A program made the translations under genes and the position numbers. The notes under the pieces were generated by a model. That model was not told where the DNA came from. It did no database searches and saw nothing but the letters and a program-made list of their open reading frames with translations. This document shows positions 17,379-27,130 of a stretch of 64,000 nucleotides of DNA, one piece after another (within the stretch, counting starts at the first letter, position 1; each line of letters opens with the position of its first letter). Source of the stretch: Acinetobacter guerrae (GTDB lineage Bacteria; Pseudomonadota; Gammaproteobacteria; Pseudomonadales; Moraxellaceae); NCBI RefSeq assembly GCF_009372255.1, contig NZ_LXGN01000001.1, positions 496,001-560,000 of the forward strand, written 5' to 3'.

Positions 17379-20150
17379 TTACTGTTTCTTTGCGGCTTGA
17401 CCATATTGATCTGCCATTACTTCGACAAAATGATCTAGTTTGATATATTTCTTAATCACAGTGTCAATATCAGCTTTACTGAGTTTGGCAATATCACGAT
17501 CACGTTGCCCACGATCAAGCATATTCTTACCACGTTCGAGCTGACTGTTCAGCATACGGTGAATGCTTCGTTCATCTTCAAGCGTTGTCACTCGTTTTTT
17601 CAAAATATCTGCTTTGGCAGATTCTAGTTCCTGTTCAGTTACACCACTTTGCAATAACTTTTGCAAAACATGATGCACGGTTTGAGAAACTTGCTCACCA
17701 CGCCCTGCGGTATAATTTGCTTCAATGGTAAGCGCGCCCACATTGGTATCACTGTCTAGTTGTAAATCACTACCAAAACCGTAGACCAATGCATTTTTTT
17801 CACGAAGCTCCTGCCCCAGACGTGAAGACAATTGTGATTGACCTAAAATATTGGTAAAGACAATTAAGGCAGGTGCATCAGGATGATCCACACCCACAGG
17901 AAAAGTCAAAATACTTTGATAATTACCAAATTCGCGTTGTTCAGACAATGCATGTACTTTTTGAGCAGGATAGTCGGTATCTGTCGATAAGATCTTCTGA
18001 TAAGGCTGTGCACTTGACCAAGAACCAAATGATTGAGCAATAAATTGCTGCATTTTTTGTGGATCAAAATCACCTGTAATCGCAATTTGAGCATGGTTCA
18101 TGGCAATGAATTGATCATAAAGCTGTTTGACTTGTGCCTGAGTCGCTTGGTTAAGCTGTTTTTTAGCAAATTCAGGCTCAAAATGATAACGTAAATCGCC
18201 AGGTTGATAAATTTCGATGAGTCTTGCCAGATTTAAAGCAGCAACAGTTTCAGGTTCAGTATATGGACGATCCAGACTGGCAAGACTTTGTGATTTAATC
18301 AAATCAAACTGAGTTTGTTCAAAGCTTGGGTGCTTCATCACATCCACTACAAATTTAAAAAATTCCTCAAATTTATCCTTACGTGCCTGAATATTAATCG
18401 TCATCCCATTGTCTGAACTGCTAGCAGTTGCAGCCCCGCCTGCTTCAATTGATTTATCGGCAACGTCCTGCAAACTATATTTATTTGAGCCACGCAGTAA
18501 TAAATACGAAGTTAAATCTAATACAGTTCCTTTATCAAACATAGATTTTTCTGTACCAAAATCGAGTGTAATCGTTGCATAAACACGGTCATCTCGAGTT
18601 TGTGTTGGGAACAACGCATATTGCATACCGTTTTTAAGTTTGCCACGTTGGATTTTTTTCTCGGTATTTTGTAAATAATTTGCCGATGATTTTACATATT
18701 GACTAACTTCCTGCTTATAGATACTGGCATCTTTCAATGGTTCTTCAGCAGTTTTTTGCTGATCCAGTGTTTTCGGTTTTTCTTGCTGATTTTTTTGTTC
18801 CAGTGCTTTTTTTTGTGCTTCTGGGGTTGGTTTAATATCGCCCGAAATACGATGTTCAGGAGTTAAAAACTGTTTTAAAGTTTGATTAACCTCATTTATA
18901 TTGAGTTTCTGCACCGCATCTAAATCATTAAAATATTGCCCCCAATTGCCTTTAGAAGACACAATATAATCACTCAAACGTGAACCCAAAGCAGTCGCAT
19001 CATTCATAATAAGATCAGACTGATTTTGCATCAGCGTTTTGACACGTTTTAATTCAGTGTCATCAAAAGCTTTGCCATTTTCAACTTGAGAAATTAGAGT
19101 CGATTCGACTTTTTTCTCATCATTGTTAGGTGCATAAATTGCGCCTAAAAAGACAAGATTAAAGTCCTGATCTAACCAAGTGGTCGACTGTACAGCGGTA
19201 CTAAGTCCTGTTTCAACGATCCCCTGATATAGATGACCACTTGGTTGCATCGTATAAAGCAACGGCGAAAGTGCCAACGCAGGCTGAATCTTTTGATTTT
19301 GCCCATTCATGTAAATATGGAATTTGGCTAAATCACTGCCCTTTTGGACTAAAAAATTACGTGGATTAATCTTGCTTGAATCCAGTCTTGGCACTTGTAC
19401 ACTAGCAGGAATCGTACGCGCAGCAATTGAACTAAAGTTTTTATCGATATTCTTCAATACTTCTGCTTTATCAAACTTTCCTGAAATAACCATTACCGCA
19501 TTATTTGGTGCATACCATGTCCGATAAAACTTATTCACTTCATCGAGTTGAATGGATTTAAGTTCAGGTAAATCTCCAATCGGTAAACGACCTAAATATT
19601 GATTACCATAGGCAGCTTTAAACATTTGATCCATCAACACTGAAAATGGCTGATCCATACGAATTTCACGTTCACGTTTAACGATTTCAATCTCTGAAGG
19701 AACAAACTTTTTCTGCAATACCAGTTTATCCATGCGCTGAGATTCCAAATACAAAATCTCATTCAATGCCTGTGGTTCGGGACGAACAATGTTGGTATAA
19801 CGCGTAGAATAGTACTCTGTACTGGCATTGGTCATGAGCGTGTATTGATCTAGACGGCGCTGAAACTCATCACCTTTTACATCTTGAGTTCCTTTAAATG
19901 CTAGATGCTCCAACAAATGTGCAAGTCCACCCTTACCTTTCGGATCATTTAAAGAACCCGTAAAATAAATCGTATTTACAAAGACTTTATTTTCTTTATT
20001 GTTGGGTGCAAGCACCACCCGAAAACCATTATCCAGTTTGTATTCTTCAATATTCTTTTCGCTTTTGACCAATACGGTTTGTGACCAAGCACTTGCACTT
20101 AAACCAAGAAAACACAATGAAAGAGTAAGTTGTTTAAACCGCATTAACAT
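17379..20150 (-). CDS. Exported M16 family zinc metallopeptidase (pitrilysin-like)
   Basis: The 923-residue protein starts with a signal peptide (about residues 4-23, ending in SASAWSQ). The inverted zinc motif HLLEH at 78-82 provides His78, Glu81 and His82, and EIEIVKRERE near 155 supplies the third ligand region. The second half repeats the M16 fold without an HxxEH motif, as expected for the inactive lobe; a low-complexity Lys/Gln/Glu linker at about 445-475 joins the lobes. The protein is thus a full two-lobe periplasmic peptidase of the PqqL/YhjJ type. Substrate is unknown. It is monocistronic with a clear terminator. Confidence 0.9.
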   Translation of the reverse strand: MLMRFKQLTLSLCFLGLSASAWSQTVLVKSEKNIEEYKLDNGFRVVLAPNNKENKVFVNTIYFTGSLNDPKGKGGLAHLLEHLAFKGTQDVKGDEFQRRLDQYTLMTNASTEYYSTRYTNIVRPEPQALNEILYLESQRMDKLVLQKKFVPSEIEIVKREREIRMDQPFSVLMDQMFKAAYGNQYLGRLPIGDLPELKSIQLDEVNKFYRTWYAPNNAVMVISGKFDKAEVLKNIDKNFSSIAARTIPASVQVPRLDSSKINPRNFLVQKGSDLAKFHIYMNGQNQKIQPALALSPLLYTMQPSGHLYQGIVETGLSTAVQSTTWLDQDFNLVFLGAIYAPNNDEKKVESTLISQVENGKAFDDTELKRVKTLMQNQSDLIMNDATALGSRLSDYIVSSKGNWGQYFNDLDAVQKLNINEVNQTLKQFLTPEHRISGDIKPTPEAQKKALEQKNQQEKPKTLDQQKTAEEPLKDASIYKQEVSQYVKSSANYLQNTEKKIQRGKLKNGMQYALFPTQTRDDRVYATITLDFGTEKSMFDKGTVLDLTSYLLLRGSNKYSLQDVADKSIEAGGAATASSSDNGMTINIQARKDKFEEFFKFVVDVMKHPSFEQTQFDLIKSQSLASLDRPYTEPETVAALNLARLIEIYQPGDLRYHFEPEFAKKQLNQATQAQVKQLYDQFIAMNHAQIAITGDFDPQKMQQFIAQSFGSWSSAQPYQKILSTDTDYPAQKVHALSEQREFGNYQSILTFPVGVDHPDAPALIVFTNILGQSQLSSRLGQELREKNALVYGFGSDLQLDSDTNVGALTIEANYTAGRGEQVSQTVHHVLQKLLQSGVTEQELESAKADILKKRVTTLEDERSIHRMLNSQLERGKNMLDRGQRDRDIAKLSKADIDTVIKKYIKLDHFVEVMADQYGQAAKKQ

Positions 20151-20314
20151 AAAAATTCCAAAATTAATTAAGTAATATGAATTATTTGAACGTGGTTATA
20201 GTATGAAAATACTCAATTTTTTTATAGTGAAGTTTTGAAACGAAAATCACATTTGACTGGATTTAATTTTGCAAAAAATAAGACGAAAAGATGTGATCAA
20301 TATCACATCCATGT

Positions 20315-21547
20315 TTAATCCTCATCACGCAATTTAAGGTTTTGATGCGTATATAAACCACAATTACCTGAAAAAAGATAAGCCAATAAACAAGTAATCA
20401 CAGCATATTGAGCGATATCTGCTCCAAATAGTTCAATTGCCAAGACAATTGAAGTCAAGGGCGCTTTACTGGCTCCAGCAAATAAACTCACCAAACCCAA
20501 ACCCGCTAACAATGAAATAGGTAAAGGCAAGAACTGACCTAATGCATTACCAAAAGTTGTACCGACAAAAAATAGCGGTGTAATCTCACCACCTTTAAAC
20601 CCTGAACCAAGCGTAGTTGCAGTAAAAATAATTTTTCCGAGAAAATCAGTTACGGGTAAATCAATATAAAACGACGAGATAATACTGCCAACACCCAATC
20701 CATTAAATTTTTGATGCCCTACAAGAATGGTCATAAGCATTATTACGATCCCCCCAATCATCGGTCGAAATGGCATAAAACGAACACGCTGACTGAGCTG
20801 TTTACTCACAAACAGAATAGACGCAATAAAAATTCGGGCTACAAATCCGAATAACAACCCTGCCACAATTAAACTTGAGATTGTGGTGAAATTTAAATCA
20901 GGGAAACTCGAAACGACATAATACTGATGAGGATGACTAATATGAAATAACTCAGGAATCTGAGACGCGACCAGCGCTGAAACAAAGCAAGGAAACACAG
21001 CAGAATAACGTAATTTACCCAACGCAGTAATTTCTAAACCATATATTGCCCCCGCCAATGGTAGCCCAAAGATAGCCGCAAAACCTGAACCAATACTGGC
21101 GATTAGAAATATTTTGCGGTTATCTCCTGGCACCTTAAAGACTTGAGTCATATGGTCTGTCAATGCGCCAGAAAGCTGTACTGCGGGAGCTTCACGACCA
21201 GCAGAACCCCCAAAAATCTGGGTTAAAATTGCACTGAAAAATACCAAAGGTGTCATACGTTTAGGAATAAATGCTCTGGGTTGATGAATTTCATCAATCA
21301 GCAAATGTGTCCCTTTTTCAATTGGCGTTCCATAATAATAAAACAAATACCCCATGAATAAACCAATAAATGGCAAAAAATAAACCAACCATGGGTAAGC
21401 AATTCGAGTCTGATTCGCAAGATCAAAACACACAAAAATAAGGCTTGAGGATAATCCTGAAATCAACCCGATCAATACAGAAGCCACAACCCAGTAGGCA
21501 GTGTAACGAAAAATCTGCGTGTATTCAGAAGACGGGAAAACTTTCAT
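20315..21547 (-). CDS. ClC-family anion/proton antiporter, fluoride-type branch likely
   Basis: The 410-residue membrane protein has the ClC core: GGSAGREAPAVQ at about 112-123 with the gating Glu, and GSGFKGGEITPLFF at about 312-325 near the C-terminal repeat. The LLIDEIHQPRAFIPKRM segment and the KGGE.TPLF motif are typical of the CLC-F subgroup that exports fluoride, rather than the chloride ClcA type with GSGIP and GxFxP. Substrate assignment is inference. No CBS domains are present. A search of the upstream 120 bp found no fluoride (crcB) riboswitch pattern. It follows phzF on the same strand after a 125-bp gap. Confidence 0.82.
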   Translation of the reverse strand: MKVFPSSEYTQIFRYTAYWVVASVLIGLISGLSSSLIFVCFDLANQTRIAYPWLVYFLPFIGLFMGYLFYYYGTPIEKGTHLLIDEIHQPRAFIPKRMTPLVFFSAILTQIFGGSAGREAPAVQLSGALTDHMTQVFKVPGDNRKIFLIASIGSGFAAIFGLPLAGAIYGLEITALGKLRYSAVFPCFVSALVASQIPELFHISHPHQYYVVSSFPDLNFTTISSLIVAGLLFGFVARIFIASILFVSKQLSQRVRFMPFRPMIGGIVIMLMTILVGHQKFNGLGVGSIISSFYIDLPVTDFLGKIIFTATTLGSGFKGGEITPLFFVGTTFGNALGQFLPLPISLLAGLGLVSLFAGASKAPLTSIVLAIELFGADIAQYAVITCLLAYLFSGNCGLYTHQNLKLRDED

Positions 21548-21672
21548 AAATACTGGAAGCTATAAGTTTATTAAAATGGAAATCTATCGCTATTATTATC
21601 ATGACGATATGAAAACAAGCTTAACGCTTTAAAGCGATTTATGCCACATAAAAACCAATAGCTTGGCAGATT

Positions 21673-22497
21673 TTATGTTGTTATTTCCAGATTACTTTGC
21701 ATATACAGCACCCCATACCCAGCAATTTCGATTCGTTCATTTGCTAAAATACGAAAATATAACTCACCACCACGCTTTGAAGCTTGATAAGCAATAAGTT
21801 CAGTTTTATTCAATTTATCTGCCCATAAGGGCACGATTGCCGTATGAATTGAACCTGTGACTGGATCTTCGTCAATTCCAATCGCAGGTGCAAAATAACG
21901 TGATACACAATCATATTTAGCACCATTCGATGCTGTAATGGCAACATCAAGCGTTGAACTGGTAATGGCAGTGCGTTGTTTGCCCAGAGTTTTAAGTTTG
22001 ACTAAATCTGGCTGCTCATCCAAAACATCTTGTACACTTTCATATTCGACGATATATCCCTGTTGGTTGGCATATACCGCTTTAAATGGTTTAGACAATG
22101 CTTCATCTAAAATAGCAGGATATTCATTTAACTTTTCAGCACGGCGAATTGGAAAATTCATCAAAATTTTGCCATCTTCTGCCTGAGTGATAATAAAAAC
22201 ACCTAATTCCTCAACATGAAAATGAAGTGTTTTGGCAGTGGTATAATCTTTGAACAAAACAAAAGCACTGGCTAAAGTCGCATGTCCACAAAAAGCCACT
22301 TCATCCGTCGGTGAAAACCAGCGAATAGCATAGTTTTCACCATCAAGTTTTTTCACAAATGCTGTTTCAGATAGATTATTTTCAAAAGCAATCGATTGCA
22401 TTAATGCATCTTCTAACCAATCCTCTACAACCAAAACCGCAGCAGGATTTCCTTTAAATAATTGCTGAGTAAAAGCATCAACCTGATACATTTTCAT
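21673..22497 (-). CDS. PhzF family isomerase/epimerase-like protein
   Basis: The 274-residue protein matches PhzF throughout: QVDAFTQQLFKGNPAAVLV at the N-terminus, NNLSETAFV with the catalytic Glu near residue 44, FCGHATLASAFVL near 68-80 and the later IDEDPVTGSIHTAIVP motif. PhzF proteins isomerise trans-2,3-dihydro-3-hydroxyanthranilate in phenazine makers, but no other phz genes are here, so this is a paralogue with an unknown small-molecule substrate. It lies 33 bp downstream of the cystine transporter and may be co-transcribed with it. Confidence 0.88.
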   Translation of the reverse strand: MKMYQVDAFTQQLFKGNPAAVLVVEDWLEDALMQSIAFENNLSETAFVKKLDGENYAIRWFSPTDEVAFCGHATLASAFVLFKDYTTAKTLHFHVEELGVFIITQAEDGKILMNFPIRRAEKLNEYPAILDEALSKPFKAVYANQQGYIVEYESVQDVLDEQPDLVKLKTLGKQRTAITSSTLDVAITASNGAKYDCVSRYFAPAIGIDEDPVTGSIHTAIVPLWADKLNKTELIAYQASKRGGELYFRILANERIEIAGYGVLYMQSNLEITT

Positions 22498-22529
22498 TTT
22501 TTACTTTTTCCTTATTTGAAATAACAAAT

Positions 22530-23921
22530 TTAACCGTGACTCAGTTCAGAATCATCGTCACTGTTTAAAATATTTTTATCAGTTTGCAGCATCAATTGAC
22601 TGGTAATTGTACCTGCGGTCATCGAGCCATTTACATTCAATGCGGTACGCCCCATATCGATCAGAGGTTCAATTGAAATCAACAGAGCCACCAAAGTCAC
22701 TGGCAACCCCATTGCAGGCAAAACAATAAGTGCAGCAAAAGTTGCTCCTCCACCGACACCCGCAACACCAATCGAACTTAAAGTGACGACTAAAATCAGC
22801 GTTGCAATCCATAATGGATCAAAAGTATTGATACCTAAAGTTGGCGCGACCATAACTGCAAGCATAGCAGGATATAAACCAGCGCAACCATTTTGACCAA
22901 TAGTCGCACCAAAGGACGCTGAAAAACTGGCAATCGACTCAGGCACACCCAAACGCTGAGTTTGTGCTTCGATATTTAAAGGAATACTTGCCGCACTGGA
23001 ACGACTGGTAAATGCAAAAGTTAAAACAGGCCAGACTTTTTTAAAGAATCGTAATGGATGAATGCCTGAAAGTGATAATAAAATGCCGTGTACTACAAAC
23101 ATGATTGCAAGACCAATATAAGAGGCAACTAAAAAACCACCCAGCTTTAAAATGTCTGCCATATTGGAGCCAGCAACGACTTTAGTCATTAAAGCAAAAA
23201 CACCATAAGGTGTTAGGGTCATCACAAGGCGAACCAGTTTCATAATCCAGCCTTGTAAAGACTCGATCCCGCGTAAAATACGCTGACCTTTTTCAGAATC
23301 ATCCTTCAAGAGCTTTAATGCAGCCATCCCCAAAAAAGCAGCAAAGATCACTACACTAATAATTGAAGTCGGATTTGCTCCCGTTAAGTCTGCAAATGGA
23401 TTGGTCGGAATAAATGACAATAATAGCTGTGGCACATTTAAATCTGTCACTTTACCCATATAGTCACTGTGCAATGCGCTTAACCGCGCAGTTTCCTGTG
23501 TTCCCTGCACCAATCCTTCAGCAGTTAAGCCAAATAAATGGGTCACACTTACCCCCACAAAAGCGGCTATTGCGGTGGTAAATAATAAAATTCCTATGCT
23601 ATAAAAACTGATTTTCCCTAATGAACTTGCATTGTGAAGTTTGGCAACAGCACCCAAGATAGAAATAAAAACTAATGGCATCACCACCATTTGCAGCAGT
23701 TTGACGTAGCCATTTCCAACAATATTAAACCATTGCATTGACTCAGCAATAATGGGGCTAGATTCACCATATACCAGTTGTAAGCCCAGTCCAAAAACCA
23801 CCCCAAGCAATAAACCACTCAGCACTTTTTTTGCTAGGCTCCAATTGGTCTTTCGGGTCTGAGCAAGTAAAATAAGTAGCCCAATAAAAATAATAATATT
23901 GATCAGTAAGGGCCAGTTCAT
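22530..23921 (-). CDS. tcyP: L-cystine/dicarboxylate-type symporter (TcyP/YdjN-like)
   Basis: The 463-residue protein belongs to the DAACS family, with the TcyP/YdjN-type N-terminus ([24 protein letters not shown]) and the family core [17 protein letters not shown] near residue 310 and [19 protein letters not shown] near 393. It probably imports L-cystine with sodium or protons across the inner membrane. The stop is 33 bp before phzF. No T-box or S-box is visible in the 215-bp upstream gap. Confidence 0.85.
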   Translation of the reverse strand: MNWPLLINIIIFIGLLILLAQTRKTNWSLAKKVLSGLLLGVVFGLGLQLVYGESSPIIAESMQWFNIVGNGYVKLLQMVVMPLVFISILGAVAKLHNASSLGKISFYSIGILLFTTAIAAFVGVSVTHLFGLTAEGLVQGTQETARLSALHSDYMGKVTDLNVPQLLLSFIPTNPFADLTGANPTSIISVVIFAAFLGMAALKLLKDDSEKGQRILRGIESLQGWIMKLVRLVMTLTPYGVFALMTKVVAGSNMADILKLGGFLVASYIGLAIMFVVHGILLSLSGIHPLRFFKKVWPVLTFAFTSRSSAASIPLNIEAQTQRLGVPESIASFSASFGATIGQNGCAGLYPAMLAVMVAPTLGINTFDPLWIATLILVVTLSSIGVAGVGGGATFAALIVLPAMGLPVTLVALLISIEPLIDMGRTALNVNGSMTAGTITSQLMLQTDKNILNSDDDSELSHG

Positions 23922-24131
23922 ACAGACACCTGAAAGTTAATTGAATTTGTGAGTAATATTGGAGCATAGATATAAGCCATTAAACTAGCCCCAAGTTATT
24001 TAATTGATCAGACAATAACGGTTATCTTTATATTTATTCAGTCTAAGCAATTCATTTAAATCAATTTATCAATATGAATCATCATCAGACTGAGGTTCAA
24101 TTCAACAAAATATCAACAAATGATGATATTC

Positions 24132-24164
24132 AAAAAATTAACCTCTCAAAGTTGAGAGGTTAAT
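24132..24164 (-). terminator. Terminator of icd
   Basis: ATTAACCTCTC/GAGAGGTTAAT stem; the A run at 24132-24137 is the U-tract on the minus strand. Confidence 0.9.
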
Positions 24165-24170
24165 GCTAGA

Positions 24171-25430
24171 TTATTCATCACCCATATGCTGAATGATCGC
24201 TTGTCCAAATTCAGAACAGCGTAAAAGTGTTGCACCTTGCATCAGTCGTTCAAAATCATAGGTCACTGTTTTAGCTGCAATTGCACCCGATATACCTTTA
24301 ATAATCAAATCCGCAGCCTCTGTCCAGCCGATATCACGCAACATCATTTCCGCAGACAAAATAATCGAACCCGGATTCACTTTGTCCTGCCCTGCATATT
24401 TAGGTGCTGTACCGTGCGTCGCTTCATAAACTGCAATCGCCCCCCCGATATTTGCTCCTGGCGCAATGCCAATCCCGCCGACTTCGGCAGCCAGTGCATC
24501 AGAAATATAGTCCCCATTTAAGTTTAATGTCGCAATGACTGAATAATCTGTAGGACGTAGCAAAATTTGTTGCAAGAACGCATCGGCAATAACGTCCTTA
24601 ATAATAATATCTTTGCCAGTTTTTGGATTTTTAATTTTTACCCATGGACCATCATCAATGAGTTCACCGCCAAAACGCTCAATGGCCAGTTCATAACCCC
24701 ATTCTTTAAATGCGCCTTCGGTATATTTCATAATATTGCCTTTGTGTACCAAAGTCACATTTGGCTTATCATGATCGATTGCAAACTGAATTGCCTTACG
24801 CACTAAACGCTGTGAACCTTCTTTAGATACAGGCTTGACACCTATGCCACAACTTTCAGGGAACCGAATTTTGGTCACACCCATTTCTTCTTCAAGAAAT
24901 TTAATCATTTTTTTGGCTTCAGGCGAGTCTGCTTTCCATTCAATACCTGCATAAATATCTTCCGAATTTTCACGAAAAATCACCATATTGGTGTGTTCTG
25001 GATGTTGAACAGGACTTGGAACCCCTTTAAACCAGCGGACAGGTCGAATACAGACATATAAATCCAACTCTTGACGCAGTGCAACATTGAGTGAGCGAAT
25101 GCCGCCGCCCACTGGCGTAGTCAATGGCCCCTTAATTGAAACTACATATTCACGCAATGCTTCAAAAGTTTCTTCGGGCATATAACTGCCATAAATGGTA
25201 TTTGCTTTCTCGCCGCAGTATACTTCCATCCATTCGATCGAACGTTTGCCACCATACGCTTTTAGCACAGCAGCATCTACCACTGCTTTCATAGCTGGTG
25301 TAATATCCACACCAATACCGTCACCCTCAATGAAAGGAATGATCGGATGGTTGGGGACATTAAGTGATAGATCTGCATTGACTGTAATTTTGTCACCATC
25401 CGCTGGAACCACGATCTTCTGATAACCCAT
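24171..25430 (-). CDS. icd: Isocitrate dehydrogenase [NADP], dimeric
   Basis: The 419-residue protein matches E. coli Icd in length and motifs: [17 protein letters not shown] at the N-terminus, [20 protein letters not shown] with the substrate Ser and Arg residues and the phosphorylatable serine, [15 protein letters not shown], the NADP-binding [18 protein letters not shown], and [19 protein letters not shown]. It converts isocitrate to 2-oxoglutarate in the TCA cycle. A second, unrelated monomeric isocitrate dehydrogenase lies 3 kb away at 28368. It diverges from rluE over about 200 bp and has a strong terminator. Confidence 0.96.
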   Translation of the reverse strand: MGYQKIVVPADGDKITVNADLSLNVPNHPIIPFIEGDGIGVDITPAMKAVVDAAVLKAYGGKRSIEWMEVYCGEKANTIYGSYMPEETFEALREYVVSIKGPLTTPVGGGIRSLNVALRQELDLYVCIRPVRWFKGVPSPVQHPEHTNMVIFRENSEDIYAGIEWKADSPEAKKMIKFLEEEMGVTKIRFPESCGIGVKPVSKEGSQRLVRKAIQFAIDHDKPNVTLVHKGNIMKYTEGAFKEWGYELAIERFGGELIDDGPWVKIKNPKTGKDIIIKDVIADAFLQQILLRPTDYSVIATLNLNGDYISDALAAEVGGIGIAPGANIGGAIAVYEATHGTAPKYAGQDKVNPGSIILSAEMMLRDIGWTEAADLIIKGISGAIAAKTVTYDFERLMQGATLLRCSEFGQAIIQHMGDE

Positions 25431-25626
25431 TGTATTGGTTCTCCCTTTTGTAACTGGTGAATAAAGTATGCCGCTAAGGACATACCCACAAGTTTATTTT
25501 TTAATCGCTAATAGTCTAATCCAAAACAGGTTTTTTTTAGATTTAAAGGATGAATAGCTACATTTCTCCATTAAATAAAAACCTTTTATTAACGCTTATG
25601 ACCAAAGGCCAAAGTAGTTTATTGAT

Positions 25627-26430
25627 ATGAAAATCGTTGTATTTAACAAACCATTTGATGTCTTATCTCAGTTTCGGGAAGACAGCGCACACTTGACCGT
25701 TTCAAGTTTTATCAATGATCCTGAATTACGTATTGCAGGACGATTAGATTTAGATTCAGAAGGCTTGATGTTCCTGACTGATCATGGCGGTTTAAATCAG
25801 TTCATTACTCATCCAAGTAATAAAAAATATAAAACCTATCTGGTTCAAGTCGATGGCGATATCACTGAAGATGCGTTGCAACAATTACGCAAAGGTGTCG
25901 AACTTGCCGATGGCTTAACCTTACCTGCCACTGCGATTAAAGTTTCAGAGCCAGATTGGCTTTGGGAGCGTAATCCACCTGTACGTTATCGGGCGAATAT
26001 TCCAACGTCTTGGGTTGAAATTTCAATTTGTGAAGGGCGCAATCGTCAGGTACGTCGTATGACAGCTACTGTTGGTTTTCCAACTTTACGCTTGATTCGG
26101 ACAAAAATTGGTTCTATTGATTTAGTCCGACTAGGTCTGCAACCTGGCGAACAAACTGAGATTGAACCACTACTTTATCCTGACTTTAAGGACGTGCCAG
26201 AAGATAAGCCATATCGTTCACGGTCTTATGTAAAAAAACCAGGTGGAACTGGTGGTAAACCGATGCAGCATAAAAACAAAGAAGGTGATAAAAAAGATCC
26301 AAATAAGAAAAAGTCAGGAACTAAACGTATCTGGCAAATGGATGAAAGTGAGAAGCCACGTCGTAAGACCAATGGTACAACTCGTCCGAATACTAAAGCA
26401 CCACGTGGCCGTAACCGTAATGGTCGTTGA
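25627..26430 (+). CDS. rluE: 23S rRNA pseudouridine synthase RluE-like
   Basis: The catalytic GRLD motif (Asp41 in AGRLDLDSEGLMFLTDHGG) and the KPFDVLSQF, KTYLVQVDG and EGRNRQVRRM patterns identify a RsuA/RluB/RluE-type enzyme; absence of an S4 domain points to RluE, which modifies U2457 in 23S rRNA. The catalytic part ends near residue 185. The remaining 80 residues are a very basic, Lys/Arg/Gly/Pro-rich, disordered tail (GGTGGKPMQHKNKEG, then DPNKKKSG and NTKAPRGRNRNGR) that E. coli RluE lacks and that may bind RNA. It has its own terminator. Confidence 0.9.
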   Translation: MKIVVFNKPFDVLSQFREDSAHLTVSSFINDPELRIAGRLDLDSEGLMFLTDHGGLNQFITHPSNKKYKTYLVQVDGDITEDALQQLRKGVELADGLTLPATAIKVSEPDWLWERNPPVRYRANIPTSWVEISICEGRNRQVRRMTATVGFPTLRLIRTKIGSIDLVRLGLQPGEQTEIEPLLYPDFKDVPEDKPYRSRSYVKKPGGTGGKPMQHKNKEGDKKDPNKKKSGTKRIWQMDESEKPRRKTNGTTRPNTKAPRGRNRNGR

Positions 26431-26435
26431 GGTTT

Positions 26436-26474
26436 AGATGCTGATAAATCAAAATTTATCAGCATCTATTTTTT
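26436..26474 (+). terminator. Terminator of rluE
   Basis: A 14-bp perfect stem (AGATGCTGATAAAT) with a CAAA loop and a T run, between convergent genes. Confidence 0.92.
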
Positions 26475-27117
26475 AAGTTCCTGAAATAAATGCCCATCCA
26501 TCTTGAGATCCAGCAATACTTGAAACAAGTCTAAAACTTGCTGGACTTAAATCCTCATCTATGACCAGATACCCTTTTGTATTATTTTTTAATACATCAC
26601 AGGTATTATTTTGTATTTGATAATTTATTACGTTATTCATCTGGCTCTTGATAATTGTCCCTGCAAAGGAACAATTTTTTTCTTTAGAATGTATTTCTCC
26701 ATTTGAAGTAATTTCAAGCTGAATACTCTGATCACTAGGAAATGACAATATATAATTTTCAGCAAGTGATCCTATATCGACGGCTTGATCTGTGATTTGA
26801 TCAATATGAGCAAAATTTATAGGGACTGGGCTACTCTGATTGGTTTGCCATGTTTTGCTTTTTGCATCATACGACATCACTATCGCTGCTCGATCTTCAT
26901 CGTTATTCATAATCAACAGTCTATTACCATCAGAACCTGAATAATATTTACCAGTCATAGGCAGTTCATTACTTGTTTCTAAACTAACTGAATAGGTGCC
27001 TTGACTTAAATCAGGAGCAAGGTTCTGAGTTATATTTGTATTTTGCTGATCTTTATTATCATTATTACATGCTGCAAGCCCGAATGTCAGGAGTAAAACC
27101 ACCCAATAGTGCTTCAT
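26473..27117 (-). CDS. Hypothetical lipoprotein
   Basis: MKHYWVVLLLTFGLAACNN is a type II signal peptide with lipobox LAAC and lipidated Cys17. The mature domain of about 198 residues follows an Asn/Gln/Asp-rich linker and contains repeated short beta-like stretches (TYSVSLETS, RLLIMNNDEDRAAIVMSYD, YLVIDEDLSPASFRLV). I do not recognise the family. It starts 13 bp after the exported SurE-like gene, so they form one operon and may act together at the envelope. Confidence 0.72.
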   Translation of the reverse strand: MKHYWVVLLLTFGLAACNNDNKDQQNTNITQNLAPDLSQGTYSVSLETSNELPMTGKYYSGSDGNRLLIMNNDEDRAAIVMSYDAKSKTWQTNQSSPVPINFAHIDQITDQAVDIGSLAENYILSFPSDQSIQLEITSNGEIHSKEKNCSFAGTIIKSQMNNVINYQIQNNTCDVLKNNTKGYLVIDEDLSPASFRLVSSIAGSQDGWAFISGT

Positions 27118-27130
27118 GATTATTCTCCTG

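Noticed and set aside
20281..21672. Fluoride riboswitch upstream of the ClC gene
   Set aside because: Both strands of the 125-bp upstream gap were read for the GGNGATGG and CTGATGACNCCT blocks of the crcB motif; neither is present.
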